DNA of 64,000 nucleotides from Croceicoccus ponticola (GTDB taxonomy: Bacteria; Pseudomonadota; Alphaproteobacteria; Sphingomonadales; Sphingomonadaceae). Location: positions 124,001 to 188,000 of the forward strand of contig NZ_RXOL01000004.1 in the NCBI RefSeq assembly GCF_004004515.1, given 5' to 3'. This document shows positions 17,876 through 26,217 of the stretch, piece by piece. The notes below the pieces were generated by a model that saw only the letters and a list, made by a program, of their open reading frames with translations, did not search any database and was not told the origin of the DNA. The stretch's first letter is position 1, and every line of letters starts with the position of its first letter. The translations under genes were made by a program, and so were the position numbers.

Positions 17876-18876
17876 CAGTCGGCCAGCCAGGGAAATACGG
17901 GCAGGCCCTTTTGTTCAAGCCATGCGCGGTTGTAGAGGCTGGACAAGTAACGGAAACCGGTGTCGCACAGGATCGTCGCGACCCGCGCCGGACGGCCCAG
18001 CCGTTCGGTCAGTTCGCGCCCCAGCATCACCGCGCCCGCGACGTTGATGCCGCTCGACAAGCCGAGGCAAAGCCCTTCGTCGGCCAGCAGGCGACGGACC
18101 CATTCGATACCTTCTTCGTCCGAAATGCGATATTGCGTGTCGACCGGCGCACCTTCAAGATTGGCGGTGATGCGGCCCTGCCCGATCCCTTCGGCGACCG
18201 AAGATCCTTCGGACTTCAATTCGCCGTCGCGGTAATAGCTGTAGAGCGCCGCGCCGTGCGGGTCGGACAGGGCAATGGTGCAATTCTCGTCGAACGACTT
18301 CAGCCCCATGCCCACGCCCGCCAGCGTGCCACCGGTGCCGACGGCGCAAGTGAACCCGTCGATGGCGTGCTCCATCTGCTCCCACAGTTCGGGCGCGGTG
18401 GTTGCGATGTGGGCGCGGCGGTTGGCGATATTGTCGAACTGATTGGCCCAGACCGCGTTCTGCGTTTCTTCCGCAATCCGGCGGCTGGTGTGGACGAAAT
18501 GGCCCGGATTGGAAAACGGCGCCGCGGGCACGAGCACGAGTTCGGCCCCCAGCGCGCGCAAGGTGTCCATCTTTTCCCGGCTTTGCGTTTCCGGCATGAC
18601 GATCACCGTCTTGTAGCCCAGAGCATTGGCGACCAGCGCGATGCCGATGCCGGTATTGCCCGCCGTCCCTTCGACGATGGTGCCGCCCGGTTGCAGGATG
18701 CCGCGCTTTTCCGCGTCGCGCACGATCCACAGCGCCGCGCGGTCCTTTACCGACGCACCGGGGTTCATGAACTCGCACTTGCCGAATATTTCGCAACCCG
18801 CCGCCTCGCTCGGCCCGGCAAGGCGCACGAGCGGGGTGTTGCCGATCAGCGAAAGGGTGTCAGTAACGGTGTGCAT
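17875..18876 (-). CDS. cysK: Cysteine synthase (O-acetylserine sulfhydrylase), PLP-dependent
   Basis: A fold-type II PLP enzyme of 333 residues. Motifs: IGNTPLVRL at the N-terminus, NPGASVKDRAALWI with the Schiff-base lysine, VEGTAGNTGIGIAL (substrate/phosphate loop), AVGTGGTLAGVGMGLK (PLP phosphate loop) and GLSSGINVAGA. It catalyses formation of L-cysteine from O-acetyl-L-serine and sulfide in the cytoplasm. GTAGNTG instead of the common TSGNTG also occurs in CysK-like proteins, so a cysteine-synthase-like lyase is possible. It heads an operon with two envelope proteins of unknown role. Confidence 0.88.
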   Translation of the reverse strand: MHTVTDTLSLIGNTPLVRLAGPSEAAGCEIFGKCEFMNPGASVKDRAALWIVRDAEKRGILQPGGTIVEGTAGNTGIGIALVANALGYKTVIVMPETQSREKMDTLRALGAELVLVPAAPFSNPGHFVHTSRRIAEETQNAVWANQFDNIANRRAHIATTAPELWEQMEHAIDGFTCAVGTGGTLAGVGMGLKSFDENCTIALSDPHGAALYSYYRDGELKSEGSSVAEGIGQGRITANLEGAPVDTQYRISDEEGIEWVRRLLADEGLCLGLSSGINVAGAVMLGRELTERLGRPARVATILCDTGFRYLSSLYNRAWLEQKGLPVFPWLAD

Positions 18877-19004
18877 ATCACGCGGAGAGGTAGGACGCCG
18901 AACCTGTCAGGGCAATGAAGAAAAAGCTTCGCCCGGCAGCAGCCGAACTTGCCGCAGGGGCCCAAACCTTCCGCGACCGCAAGGCGACGATCATTCGCGC
19001 CCGC

Positions 19005-19655
19005 TCATTCACGAGCGGCCCGCAACGCCGCACCCGCAGCAAAGGGCGACATCGCGACGAGCACGAGGCTGACCGCCGCCGTCAGCGCAATCCCGCCCTC
19101 GCCCACTGCCGAAAGGCTGCCCGCCCCGAAAATCAGCAGCGGAACGGCCAGCGGCATGATCAACAATCCGGCCAACGCCGCCCCGCCGCGCAGACCCGCA
19201 GTGACCGCCGCGACCGCCACGCCCAGCGCCGCGAGCCCCGGCGTTCCCGCCAGCAGGCCCAATTCCAGCGTCATCATCTGTTCGCCCGAAAGGCCCAGCA
19301 GCACGCCCGAAATCGGCGTCGCCAGCATCAGCGGCAGGGCAAACGTCAACCAGTGCGCGACCATGCGAACCGCGCAGGTCCATTCCTCCGCCAGCCCGCG
19401 CAATGCCCATTGGTCAAAGAAACCAGCCTCCAGATCAGGCTCTATCAATCGGTCGAGCGGAAGGATCGCGGCCAGCAGCGCGGCGACCCACACGACCCCG
19501 CCGCCGGTGCGCGCCAGCAGTTTCGCATCGGGCCCCACGGCAAAGGGGTAGAGCATTGCGACGGCAAGGAAGAACAGCACCGGCAACAACGCGCCGCCCC
19601 GCCGACCGCCGCCCAGCAAAAGCGCGATATCGCGTTTGAGGATCGGCCAAATCAT
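19005..19655 (-). CDS. ccmB: Heme exporter membrane protein CcmB
   Basis: A 216-residue integral membrane protein with about six hydrophobic segments, the permease partner of CcmA in cytochrome c maturation. Family features include the N-terminal MIWPILKRDIALLLGGG and the stretch ILPLDRLIEPDLEAGFFDQW. The complex uses ATP to release holo-CcmE after heme loading. I use the ATG at 19655 because GAGGG precedes it at good spacing; an upstream ATG (19691) would place 12 extra residues inside ccmA. It lies 25 bases after ccmA. No ccmC or other ccm gene is adjacent. Confidence 0.9.
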   Translation of the reverse strand: MIWPILKRDIALLLGGGRRGGALLPVLFFLAVAMLYPFAVGPDAKLLARTGGGVVWVAALLAAILPLDRLIEPDLEAGFFDQWALRGLAEEWTCAVRMVAHWLTFALPLMLATPISGVLLGLSGEQMMTLELGLLAGTPGLAALGVAVAAVTAGLRGGAALAGLLIMPLAVPLLIFGAGSLSAVGEGGIALTAAVSLVLVAMSPFAAGAALRAARE

Positions 19656-19680
19656 GCCCGCGCCCTCACGCCCGCCCCCC

Positions 19681-20277
19681 TCATGCCGCAAACTCCGCGA
19701 TTTCGAGCCGCCGCAGCCCGGTCACGCCCACCGGTTGGTGCGAAGCGAGAACGCAAAGCCCGCCGCCCGCGCAATGTTGCGCCACCAGCCGTTCGACCAT
19801 CGCGACCGATGCGGTGTCCAGCCCGTTCAGCGGTTCGTCCAGCAACCAGATCGGCGCACCCTGCAGGATCGTTCGCGCCAATGCCGCCCGCTTGCGCTGA
19901 CCCGTCGACAGGTATCGCACCGGCACGTCCATCAGATCGCCCAACCCGACCGTGTCGGCCACTTCGTCCAGACGCGCAGGCGCGATGCCATCGACCCGGC
20001 CCCAGAACGCCAGCGCTCCGCCCAGCGGCAGATGCGTGTCGAGCGCAGGACGTTCGTCGAGCAGCGCAAGCGCGCCGTCCCGTTCCACTTTTCCCGCATA
20101 GGGTCGCAGCAATCCGCAAAGGATGCGCATCAGGCTCGATTTCCCAATCCCGTTGGCACCGGCCAGATGCAGCGCATCGCCCGGTCCCAGCGCCAGCGAA
20201 AGCCGCGCGAACAACAGCCGGTCGCCACGCCGACAGGCGACGTTTTGGGCTCGCAGGGATGGCTCGCTCGCATTCAT
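19681..20277 (-). CDS. ccmA: Cytochrome c biogenesis ATP-binding protein CcmA
   Basis: A short ABC ATPase of 198 residues, the usual size for CcmA. Walker A is [13 protein letters not shown], the signature is [14 protein letters not shown] (STGQ in place of LSGGQ, normal for CcmA), Walker B is [11 protein letters not shown], and the switch His is in ASHQP. It pairs with CcmB on the cytoplasmic side of the inner membrane in c-type cytochrome maturation. It starts at ATG 20277 and is divergent from the pterin dehydratase gene, leaving about 55 bases for both promoters. Confidence 0.93.
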   Translation of the reverse strand: MNASEPSLRAQNVACRRGDRLLFARLSLALGPGDALHLAGANGIGKSSLMRILCGLLRPYAGKVERDGALALLDERPALDTHLPLGGALAFWGRVDGIAPARLDEVADTVGLGDLMDVPVRYLSTGQRKRAALARTILQGAPIWLLDEPLNGLDTASVAMVERLVAQHCAGGGLCVLASHQPVGVTGLRRLEIAEFAA

Positions 20278-20332
20278 TCGAATGCTGCCCTATGGGATCG
20301 CGCGGAAACTGCCAAGCAGGAGGATGGGACCA

Positions 20333-20623
20333 GTGATCGAACGACTGACGGGTGATGCATTACACGGCGCAATCGCGGAATTGACGGGATGGGAATTGCG
20401 CGGCGACGGGCTGGCCATCGAACGCAAATACGCGTTCGCCGATTTCATCGAGGCTTTCGGCTTCATGACGCGCGTCGCGATTATGGCCGAAAAGGCCGAT
20501 CACCACCCCGAATGGTTCAACGTCTATAACCGGGTGGAAATCACGCTGACGACCCACGACGCGGGCGGCGTGTCACAACGCGACATCGCGATGGCAAAGG
20601 CGATTGCGGCGCTGGTGGCCTGA
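20333..20623 (+). CDS. phhB: 4a-hydroxytetrahydrobiopterin dehydratase (pterin-4a-carbinolamine dehydratase)
   Basis: A 96-residue cytoplasmic enzyme that dehydrates 4a-hydroxytetrahydrobiopterin during cofactor recycling; the fold also occurs in DCoH proteins. The active-site motif is [17 protein letters not shown], with His57-His58-Pro59. The start is decided by the ribosome binding site: a perfect AGGAGG at 20318-20323 touches the ATG at 20324 but sits 9 bases before the GTG at 20333, so translation probably starts at GTG. No aromatic amino acid hydroxylase is nearby, so the physiological pterin partner is unknown. Confidence 0.88.
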   Translation: MIERLTGDALHGAIAELTGWELRGDGLAIERKYAFADFIEAFGFMTRVAIMAEKADHHPEWFNVYNRVEITLTTHDAGGVSQRDIAMAKAIAALVA

Positions 20624-20705
20624 CGCTTCGGGCATTGTTTCTGCCGCTCAGGATCAAAAGGGCGTTTCAATCGTTTAGGAGGTCAGCAAAGGAAGGAGAA
20701 TGGTC

Positions 20706-21122
20706 ATGCGCCACCTCTTTATAGTCTCGCTGGTATTGCTTTCGGCGTGCGCATCTTCCCGACCGATAGAAGTTCACACGACTGCGGACAGCGCCGTCTT
20801 GGCCAACGCCGAATCGGTGGAAATCCGGCTTGCGAACTTCAGCTTCAAACCGTCCGATATCCACTTGAAAGCAGGCCGCGCCTATCGGCTTGTCCTGTTC
20901 AACGAAACTTCAGGCGGGCACAGTTTCGCCGCGCCGGATTTTTTCGAGTCGGCGCAAATCGCCCCGGCCGATGCGGATAAGGTGTCGGACGGCACGATCG
21001 ACATTGCGGGCAATGCGACCGAAACGGTCGTACTGATCCCCACAACGGGCACATACGATCTGGTCTGCGGCCACTTCGGCCATGCCGCGCTGGGCATGAC
21101 CGGCGAACTTGTCGTCGACTGA
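20706..21122 (+). CDS. Cupredoxin-like lipoprotein
   Basis: 138 residues. MRHLFIVSLVLLSAC is a lipoprotein signal with Cys at the lipobox. The rest forms one small beta-rich domain: VEIRLANFSFKPSDIHLKAG at its start, GGHSFAAPDFF in the middle and TYDLVCGHFGHAALGM near the end. The spacing His ... Cys-Gly-His ... Met matches the ligand set of type 1 copper proteins, so copper binding is likely but unproven. Start: AAGGAG at 20693-20698 fits ATG 20706 better than ATG 20700. It is a lone gene; no oxidase or copper exporter is beside it. Confidence 0.72.
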   Translation: MRHLFIVSLVLLSACASSRPIEVHTTADSAVLANAESVEIRLANFSFKPSDIHLKAGRAYRLVLFNETSGGHSFAAPDFFESAQIAPADADKVSDGTIDIAGNATETVVLIPTTGTYDLVCGHFGHAALGMTGELVVD

Positions 21123-21159
21123 CGCTTGCCGGAAGAAATGCGGACTTGAGTGTCGCGCG

Positions 21160-21783
21160 CTAGAGCGCAGCGTTCTGATAGTAGTGCCAGATGAACACCG
21201 CCGCGGCGCCACGGTGGGGGTGCCAGGGTTCGGCCAGTGTGCGGGTTTCCTTTTCGCTTGGCCGTTCGGGCAGGCCCAGCAGCTTGCCCGCGCCGATCTG
21301 CACCGCAAGATCGCCGGCGGGCCAGATGTCCTCGCGTCCTTCGGCGAACAGCAGGTATATTTCCGCCGACCAGCGCCCAATGCCCTTGATCCGGGTCAGC
21401 TGTTCGATCGCCTGTTCGTCATCGTGGGGCAACGAAGTGAAATCAACCTCGCCCGCCGTCACCAATTCGCAGAGCGAGCGAGCATAGCCCTGTTTCTGAC
21501 GCGACAGGCCGCAGGCGCGCAGCGCGTCGAATTCGGCGGCCAGCAATTCTTCGGGCGGGATCGTTTCGCCCAACAGCCCTTCAAGCTTGCGCCATACCGA
21601 ATCGGCCGCCGCGACCGACACCTGCTGCCCCACGATTGTACGCAGCATCGTGCGATATCCACGGTCGCGAATCCGTGCGGCGGGATAGCCGACTTGGTCC
21701 AGCGCGCGGGCCATGGCCGGCTCTATCGCCGCGATGGCGTCCAGCCCGGTTTCAAGTTGCGCGCGTGTAAGGCCCAAGATCAT
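21160..21783 (-). CDS. DNA-3-methyladenine glycosylase, AlkA-like (HhH-GPD)
   Basis: 207 residues of the HhH-GPD superfamily that excises alkylated bases in base excision repair. The helix-hairpin-helix is LTRIKGIGRWSAEIYLLFA, followed by DIWPAGDLAVQIG, whose Asp is the expected catalytic residue. TMLRTIVGQQVSVAAADSVW is also typical. The start MILGLTRAQLE is chosen because the protein aligns from there; the open frame extends upstream without resemblance and across the ferredoxin promoter region. It lacks the N-terminal beta domain of E. coli AlkA and so is the short type. Confidence 0.85.
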   Translation of the reverse strand: MILGLTRAQLETGLDAIAAIEPAMARALDQVGYPAARIRDRGYRTMLRTIVGQQVSVAAADSVWRKLEGLLGETIPPEELLAAEFDALRACGLSRQKQGYARSLCELVTAGEVDFTSLPHDDEQAIEQLTRIKGIGRWSAEIYLLFAEGREDIWPAGDLAVQIGAGKLLGLPERPSEKETRTLAEPWHPHRGAAAVFIWHYYQNAAL

Positions 21784-21922
21784 GCTCCCGTAACAGCCGC
21801 TTGCGGCAATGCCGTGCAGCAAGGTCTTGCCAATTCGAGTTTCAGCCAGTAGCAGCCCCGACCATGACGTGAAACGGGCTTGCGCGGAAGCGGGGTCCAA
21901 ATGACCGGGAATTGCGCTTCGT

Positions 21923-22240
21923 ATGCCGAAACTGATCGTTGTGAACCGCGAAGGCGAAGAATCGACCGTCGATGCGGCCGAAGGACTTTCCGTAATGGAA
22001 GCGATCCGCGACAACGGTTTCGACGAACTGCTCGCCCTTTGCGGCGGCTGCTGTTCGTGCGCAACTTGCCACATCTATGTCGACCCCTCCTTCAAGGACA
22101 AGCTTCCTGAAGTGAGCGAGGACGAGGACGATCTGCTCGACAGTTCGGACCACCGCAATGAAAATTCGCGCCTGTCCTGCCAGATCCCGCTGACCGACGA
22201 TCTGGACGGGTTGAAGGTGACTATCGCGCCCGAAGACTGA
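21923..22240 (+). CDS. 2Fe-2S ferredoxin, adrenodoxin type
   Basis: 105 residues, an electron carrier of the adrenodoxin/putidaredoxin group. Cluster ligands follow the C-x5-C-x2-C...C pattern: Cys40, Cys46 and Cys49 in [11 protein letters not shown], and Cys86 in SRLSCQIPL. Two additional cysteines (43, 44) lie in the loop. The C-terminal [11 protein letters not shown] is typical. Such ferredoxins serve cytochrome P450s or iron-sulfur cluster assembly; no isc/hsc gene is adjacent, so the partner is unknown. It is divergent from the glycosylase gene and ends before a strong hairpin terminator. Confidence 0.92.
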   Translation: MPKLIVVNREGEESTVDAAEGLSVMEAIRDNGFDELLALCGGCCSCATCHIYVDPSFKDKLPEVSEDEDDLLDSSDHRNENSRLSCQIPLTDDLDGLKVTIAPED

Positions 22241-22302
22241 GGCGCGATCGACGATTTACGGGGCAGCTTCGCGCTGTCCCTGAAAAGTTTGGAGAGGAGG
22301 GA

Positions 22303-22338
22303 AGCCCCGGTGCCGCGCAGCGCCGGGGCTCTCTTTTT
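22303..22338 (+). terminator. Rho-independent terminator after the ferredoxin gene
   Basis: Arms AGCCCCGG (22303-22310) and CCGGGGCT (22323-22330) enclose a GC-rich loop and are followed by CTCTTTTT on the plus strand. It lies between convergent genes (ferredoxin, and methionine aminopeptidase on the minus strand). Confidence 0.85.
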
Positions 22339-22355
22339 CAGGAATCCTGAAATGC
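22336..22355. repeat. Palindromic element, copy 1 (TTTCAGG N3 CCTGAAA TGC)
   Basis: TTTCAGGA and TCCTGAAA are perfect inverted arms around one A, followed by TGC. It begins in the T-run of the ferredoxin terminator. A second copy with the same outer arms and the same TGC lies about 1 kb away at 23332. Role unknown; both copies sit at 3' ends of genes. Confidence 0.45.
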
Positions 22356-22416
22356 AACCGAACTTCGGCCCCGGCGTGTTGGCCGCAGGGTATCGCGTTA
22401 GGCGAAGCGCAGCCCG

Positions 22417-23244
22417 TCAGGCGTAGGGAGGCTTGTCCAGACCGGTGGGGCTTTGCGTGAAAATCTCGCAGCCGTCTTCGGTAATCCCGATCGAATGTTC
22501 GAACTGCGCCGAAAGCGATCGGTCGCGCGTCACCGCCGTCCAGCCATCGTCGAGCAGTTTCACCGAAGCCTTGCCCAGGTTGATCATCGGCTCAATCGTA
22601 AAGAACATGCCGGGTTTCAATTCGGGACCGGTACCGGGACGGCCTGCGTGGATCACTTCGGGCGCGTCGTGGAACAGGCGGCCAAGGCCATGGCCGCAAA
22701 AATCGCGCACCACGCCGTAACGCTGGCTTTCAGCATGCTTCTGGATCGCCGCGCCGATGTCGCCCAGCCGGTTGCCCGGCTTGGCCAGCTCTATGCCGAT
22801 CATCAGGCATTCGTGCGTCACGTCGACCAGCCGCTTCGCTTTCAGCGAGGCTTCGCCGACGATGTACATCCTGCTCGAATCGCCGTGCCAGCCGTCCAGC
22901 AGCGGGGTCACGTCGATATTAAGGATGTCGCCTTCCTTGAGCGCTTTCGACCCCGGGATGCCGTGGCAAACGACATGGTTGATCGAGATGCAGCACGAAT
23001 GCGCGTAGCCGCGATAACCCATCGTCGCGGGCACTGCCCCGCCCCGCACCGTCAGGCGGCGCACTTCGTCGTCGATTTCTCCGGTCGTCACGCCGGGACG
23101 GATCAAGGGCACCATCGCATCGAGAATCTCGGCGGCAAGGCGCCCGGCCTTGCGCATCCCTTCGAAGGCCGAAGGTCCGTGCAGCTTTATCGTGCCGTCG
23201 CGCGGCAGCATGTCGTGTTCGTCGACTACCATGTATTCGGTCAT
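22417..23244 (-). CDS. map: Methionine aminopeptidase type I
   Basis: A 275-residue cytoplasmic metallopeptidase that removes the initiator methionine. Metal ligands and active site are intact: HGIPGS (His), ILNIDVTPLLDGWHGDSSRM (two Asp ligands), CGHGLGRLFHDAPEV (His), FFTIEPMI (Glu) and QFEHSIGIT (Glu). The N-terminal 25 residues (MTEYMVVDEHDMLPRDG) precede the catalytic domain. There is no clear Shine-Dalgarno before ATG 23244; the ATG at 23232 is an alternative. It converges on the ferredoxin gene. Confidence 0.95.
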   Translation of the reverse strand: MTEYMVVDEHDMLPRDGTIKLHGPSAFEGMRKAGRLAAEILDAMVPLIRPGVTTGEIDDEVRRLTVRGGAVPATMGYRGYAHSCCISINHVVCHGIPGSKALKEGDILNIDVTPLLDGWHGDSSRMYIVGEASLKAKRLVDVTHECLMIGIELAKPGNRLGDIGAAIQKHAESQRYGVVRDFCGHGLGRLFHDAPEVIHAGRPGTGPELKPGMFFTIEPMINLGKASVKLLDDGWTAVTRDRSLSAQFEHSIGITEDGCEIFTQSPTGLDKPPYA

Positions 23245-23331
23245 GGAAAGTCATGTAGCGTCGCATGGTGGGAATTGCGAGGGGGTGCTGCGCGCGAGAT
23301 TTGAGGCCACTCGGGATTCGGGCCACTTGCT

Positions 23332-23351
23332 TTTCAGGGTACCTGAAATGC
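23332..23351. repeat. Palindromic element, copy 2 (TTTCAGG N3 CCTGAAA TGC)
   Basis: TTTCAGG (23332-23338), spacer GTA, CCTGAAA (23342-23348), then TGC. It covers the stop codon of the lipoprotein gene at 23334-24191 and lies 90 bases upstream of the map start. It shares arms and trailing TGC with the element at 22336; whether the pair is functional is unknown. Confidence 0.45.
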
Positions 23352-24191
23352 CCGCCGGTATTCGGGCCGCACCGCATCCAGCAGCGCGGGCGTAACCGGC
23401 ACGGTGATGTCGTAGGGTCCTTCGGCATAAGGCCCCGCGTTGTAAGCCGGGACGAGAAAGCCGATCCGGTCGAATGCCCTGCCGCTGGCCGAACCCACGA
23501 TGACCGTGCTGTTCGCCACAGGCGCGATGCAGTCGTTGAACGGATCGCCGCTGCGCACGACCTTCGTCCCACGCCGGCGTTCGCGCATCTTGTCCAATTC
23601 GCGGCAGAACGCGGCCTGCGTCACCTCGTCGATGGCGCCGGGCGATCGAAACATGTCGACCGGTTTCACCCACTTGCCGCCTTCGCGGTCCCAGACCAGC
23701 GCATCGAACACCGTACCCCCATGCGCGCGCCCGGTGTAGGAATAGACCGACGCCGATAACGACAGCCAGCGCGGCAGATCGGCAACGACCTTCCATTCCT
23801 TTTCATATCCCCGGCTTCGGCATGGCACGCAATCGGGCGGCGAATCGCCCTGCGCCTGGTCCCATTCGCCGCGCCATTTCGCGTATGCCGCCTTGCGTTC
23901 GGCATCGAGGCGGGCGGCAAGGGCGGGAATAACGCTGACCGCGGCGGGCCAGGAATAAGTGAATTCAAATCGCCCGTTGTCACCGCCGGCCGTCTCGTTC
24001 TGGACGAACGGCTCGGCCCTGGCGGCATTTTCCGGCGCTCCGGTCGAGGCAGCATTGACAGGTGCAGCGACCGGATCGGAGCCGGAGCCATCGGTCGTCG
24101 CGTCGGTGGGCGGCGCGCTGGCCGTATTGCAAGCGGACAGGAACAGCGCGCACGCGACAAGCGTTACGAACTTGATAGAATTAACTCGCAA
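23334..24191 (-). CDS. Lipoprotein with DUF3298/DUF4163-like domain
   Basis: 285 residues. A signal peptide ends in the lipobox LFLSAC, followed by a Thr/Ser/Ala/Pro linker. The folded part starts near FEFTYSWPAAVSVIPALA and contains LSLSASVYSYTGRAHGGTVFDALVWD, matching the pattern of the DUF3298 (RsiV/PdaC C-terminal) domain, which often binds cell-wall fragments or lysozyme. Two Cys close together (DCVPCRSRGYE) may form a disulfide. Start: TTG at 24191 with GGAG about 7 bases upstream; no ATG gives a signal peptide. Function in this organism is unknown. Confidence 0.65.
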   Translation of the reverse strand: MRVNSIKFVTLVACALFLSACNTASAPPTDATTDGSGSDPVAAPVNAASTGAPENAARAEPFVQNETAGGDNGRFEFTYSWPAAVSVIPALAARLDAERKAAYAKWRGEWDQAQGDSPPDCVPCRSRGYEKEWKVVADLPRWLSLSASVYSYTGRAHGGTVFDALVWDREGGKWVKPVDMFRSPGAIDEVTQAAFCRELDKMRERRRGTKVVRSGDPFNDCIAPVANSTVIVGSASGRAFDRIGFLVPAYNAGPYAEGPYDITVPVTPALLDAVRPEYRRAFQVP

Positions 24192-24223
24192 AAACGATCT
24201 CCGAAAGGCTAACGACTTCCAGC

Positions 24224-25609
24224 ATGAACGACAAAGAAGCGCTGATCCAGCCTGATCGCGGGCAGGACGCCATCACCATCCACCTCGTCGACGGCGACGG
24301 TTTCGAGGCTTGGGCAAAAACTCTGTCCGCCCCGCAGCGCGCCGCGCTGGCCGGACAGAAATTCACCGGCAAGGGTTACCAGACCGCCATCGTGCCCAAC
24401 GGCGACGGCTGGTTCGCGGCCTGCGGCGTGGCCGATACGGCAAAACTCTCCAGCTGGTGCATGGCCAAGCTTGCCGGCGCGCTTCCGGCGGGGACCTATC
24501 GCCTTGCGGGCGGACAGCCCGGCCCGGCCCTGTTCGGCTGGCATACCGCGCAATACAGGTTCGACCGGTACAAGGAAGATGGTGACAGCGAAGGGCCGCG
24601 CATCCTGTTGACGCAGGACGTGGCCGCGATTGCCGCCATCGTGGCGGAGGCGGAGGCGACGAACCTCGTCCGCACGCTGATCAACACCCCGGCAGAGGAC
24701 ATGGGCCCCGAACAGCTGGAGGCGGAAGCCGCGCACCTTGCCAAGGCGCACGGCGCGAAGCTGACGGTGACGCGCGGCGACGCGCTCGAAAAAGGTTTCC
24801 CGATGGTCCACGCCGTGGGCCGTGCCGCCGCGCGCAGCCATGCGCCGCGCATGATCGAGCTGGAATGGGGCGCGGCCGATGCGCCGCGCGTCGCCATCGT
24901 TGGCAAGGGCGTTTGTTTCGATTCGGGCGGGCTTGATATCAAGCCGACCAGCGGCATGGCGCTGATGAAAAAGGACATGGGCGGCGCGGCCCACGCACTG
25001 GCGCTCGCCTCGCTCATCATGGGTCAGGGCCTGAAGGTGCGGCTGCACCTGCTGGTTCCGGCGGTGGAAAACGCGGTGTCGGGCAACGCTTTCCGCCCCG
25101 GCGACGTGCTCGCCAGCCGCAAGGGGCTGACTGTCGAAGTCACCAACACCGACGCGGAAGGCCGCCTCGTGCTCGGCGACGCGCTGACCAAGGCGTGCGA
25201 GGACGGCGCGGAATTGGTCATGGACTTTGCCACGCTGACCGGCGCGGCGCGCGTGGCGCTAGGCCCCGACTTGCCCGCGCTGTTTGCCCGCAAGGATGAA
25301 ACTGCCGACGCCTTGCTGGCGGCGGGTGACAGCGTCGACGACCCCAGCTGGCGCCTGCCGCTGCACGACGGGTATCGCGACATGCTGAACAGCGACATTG
25401 CCGATCTGGTCAATTCCGCCAGCAGCGGTTTTGCGGGCGCAACGACCGCCGCGCTGTTCCTCGACCGGTTCGTCGCCGACGATGTCGACTGGGTCCATTT
25501 CGACACTTTCGGCTGGCGTCCGGTGGACAAGCCGGGGCGGCCCAAGGGCGGCGCGGCACTGGGCCTGCGCGCGGCGTGGCACATGCTGCGCAAGCGCTAC
25601 GCCGGCTGA
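24224..25609 (+). CDS. Leucyl aminopeptidase family protein (peptidase M17)
   Basis: 461 residues, a cytoplasmic di-metal exopeptidase that cleaves N-terminal residues from peptides. The catalytic domain has VGKGVCFDSGGLDIKP with the active-site Lys and first Asp, MKKDMGGAAHALA, LVPAVENAVSGNAFRPGD and the M17 signature NTDAEGRL. The N-terminal domain of about 180 residues is diverged, as in the PepB-like branch. Divergent from the DUF3298 lipoprotein gene, with only 32 bases between starts, so promoters overlap. Confidence 0.92.
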   Translation: MNDKEALIQPDRGQDAITIHLVDGDGFEAWAKTLSAPQRAALAGQKFTGKGYQTAIVPNGDGWFAACGVADTAKLSSWCMAKLAGALPAGTYRLAGGQPGPALFGWHTAQYRFDRYKEDGDSEGPRILLTQDVAAIAAIVAEAEATNLVRTLINTPAEDMGPEQLEAEAAHLAKAHGAKLTVTRGDALEKGFPMVHAVGRAAARSHAPRMIELEWGAADAPRVAIVGKGVCFDSGGLDIKPTSGMALMKKDMGGAAHALALASLIMGQGLKVRLHLLVPAVENAVSGNAFRPGDVLASRKGLTVEVTNTDAEGRLVLGDALTKACEDGAELVMDFATLTGAARVALGPDLPALFARKDETADALLAAGDSVDDPSWRLPLHDGYRDMLNSDIADLVNSASSGFAGATTAALFLDRFVADDVDWVHFDTFGWRPVDKPGRPKGGAALGLRAAWHMLRKRYAG

Positions 25610-25635
25610 TCCCGCGCACCTGTCGCCGGGTCAGG

Positions 25636-26100
25636 TCAAAGGTCGGTCCATTCGGCAAAGGTCGCGGCTTGACCGTGCCGGTGGCCCGCCGCGTCGATCA
25701 GGTTCCACACCGTCGCGCGGCCGATGCGGAATCGCTGTCCTGTCGCGGCGATGCGCACGCCAGAATAATCGTCGATGAACCCGTTTGCGCCCACTCGGGC
25801 CAGCAACCTGTCGCGCTCCCCCCTTTCCGGCGCCTCTGCCGACAGCCGTGACGGCATGGCCATCAGCGCCCGTCCCGTCAGCGCAAAGCGGTCGAGCGCG
25901 GCGCGATTGGCATAGAAAAACACCGGGTCGTCCTCTATCCCGTGGGCAAGCACGACGGCTGGCAAATGCCAAAGCGCATCGGCCACATCGCCATCGCACC
26001 GCGCAACCAGCGCCTTGCCCGTCAGCGCGGCGTGACTTTGCGCGATCAGCGCGATGCGTTCGGGCCTTGCGTGGCGTTCGATCAGATCGCGATCCGGCAT
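25636..26100 (-). CDS. MEKHLA domain protein
   Basis: 154 residues forming one MEKHLA-type (PAS-like) domain: HAALTGKALVARCDGD, ALWHLPAVVLAHGIEDDPVFFYANRAAL near the start, and GFIDDYSGVRIAATGQRFRIGRATVWNLID at the end. The domain is known in bacteria and in some plant regulators, where its ligand is not established. The start MPDRDLIERHARPE is chosen by domain extent. It converges on the leucyl aminopeptidase gene with 26 bases between stops. Role unknown. Confidence 0.75.
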   Translation of the reverse strand: MPDRDLIERHARPERIALIAQSHAALTGKALVARCDGDVADALWHLPAVVLAHGIEDDPVFFYANRAALDRFALTGRALMAMPSRLSAEAPERGERDRLLARVGANGFIDDYSGVRIAATGQRFRIGRATVWNLIDAAGHRHGQAATFAEWTDL

Positions 26101-26217
26101 GCCTTGTCCCCAGCCTGCGGGCCCGCCGACAGTGGGCGACCATCTGCCGCCTTGCCTCGCGCTCGCTCGCGGTTTAAGCGCGCGACTTCCTTCGACACAA
26201 GATCGCAAACGACACCC

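Noticed and set aside
18915-20336. 473-codon plus-strand frame beginning MKKKLRPAAAEL
   Set aside because: The first residues look plausible, but the frame then runs antisense through ccmB and ccmA with Arg/Gln-rich nonsense.
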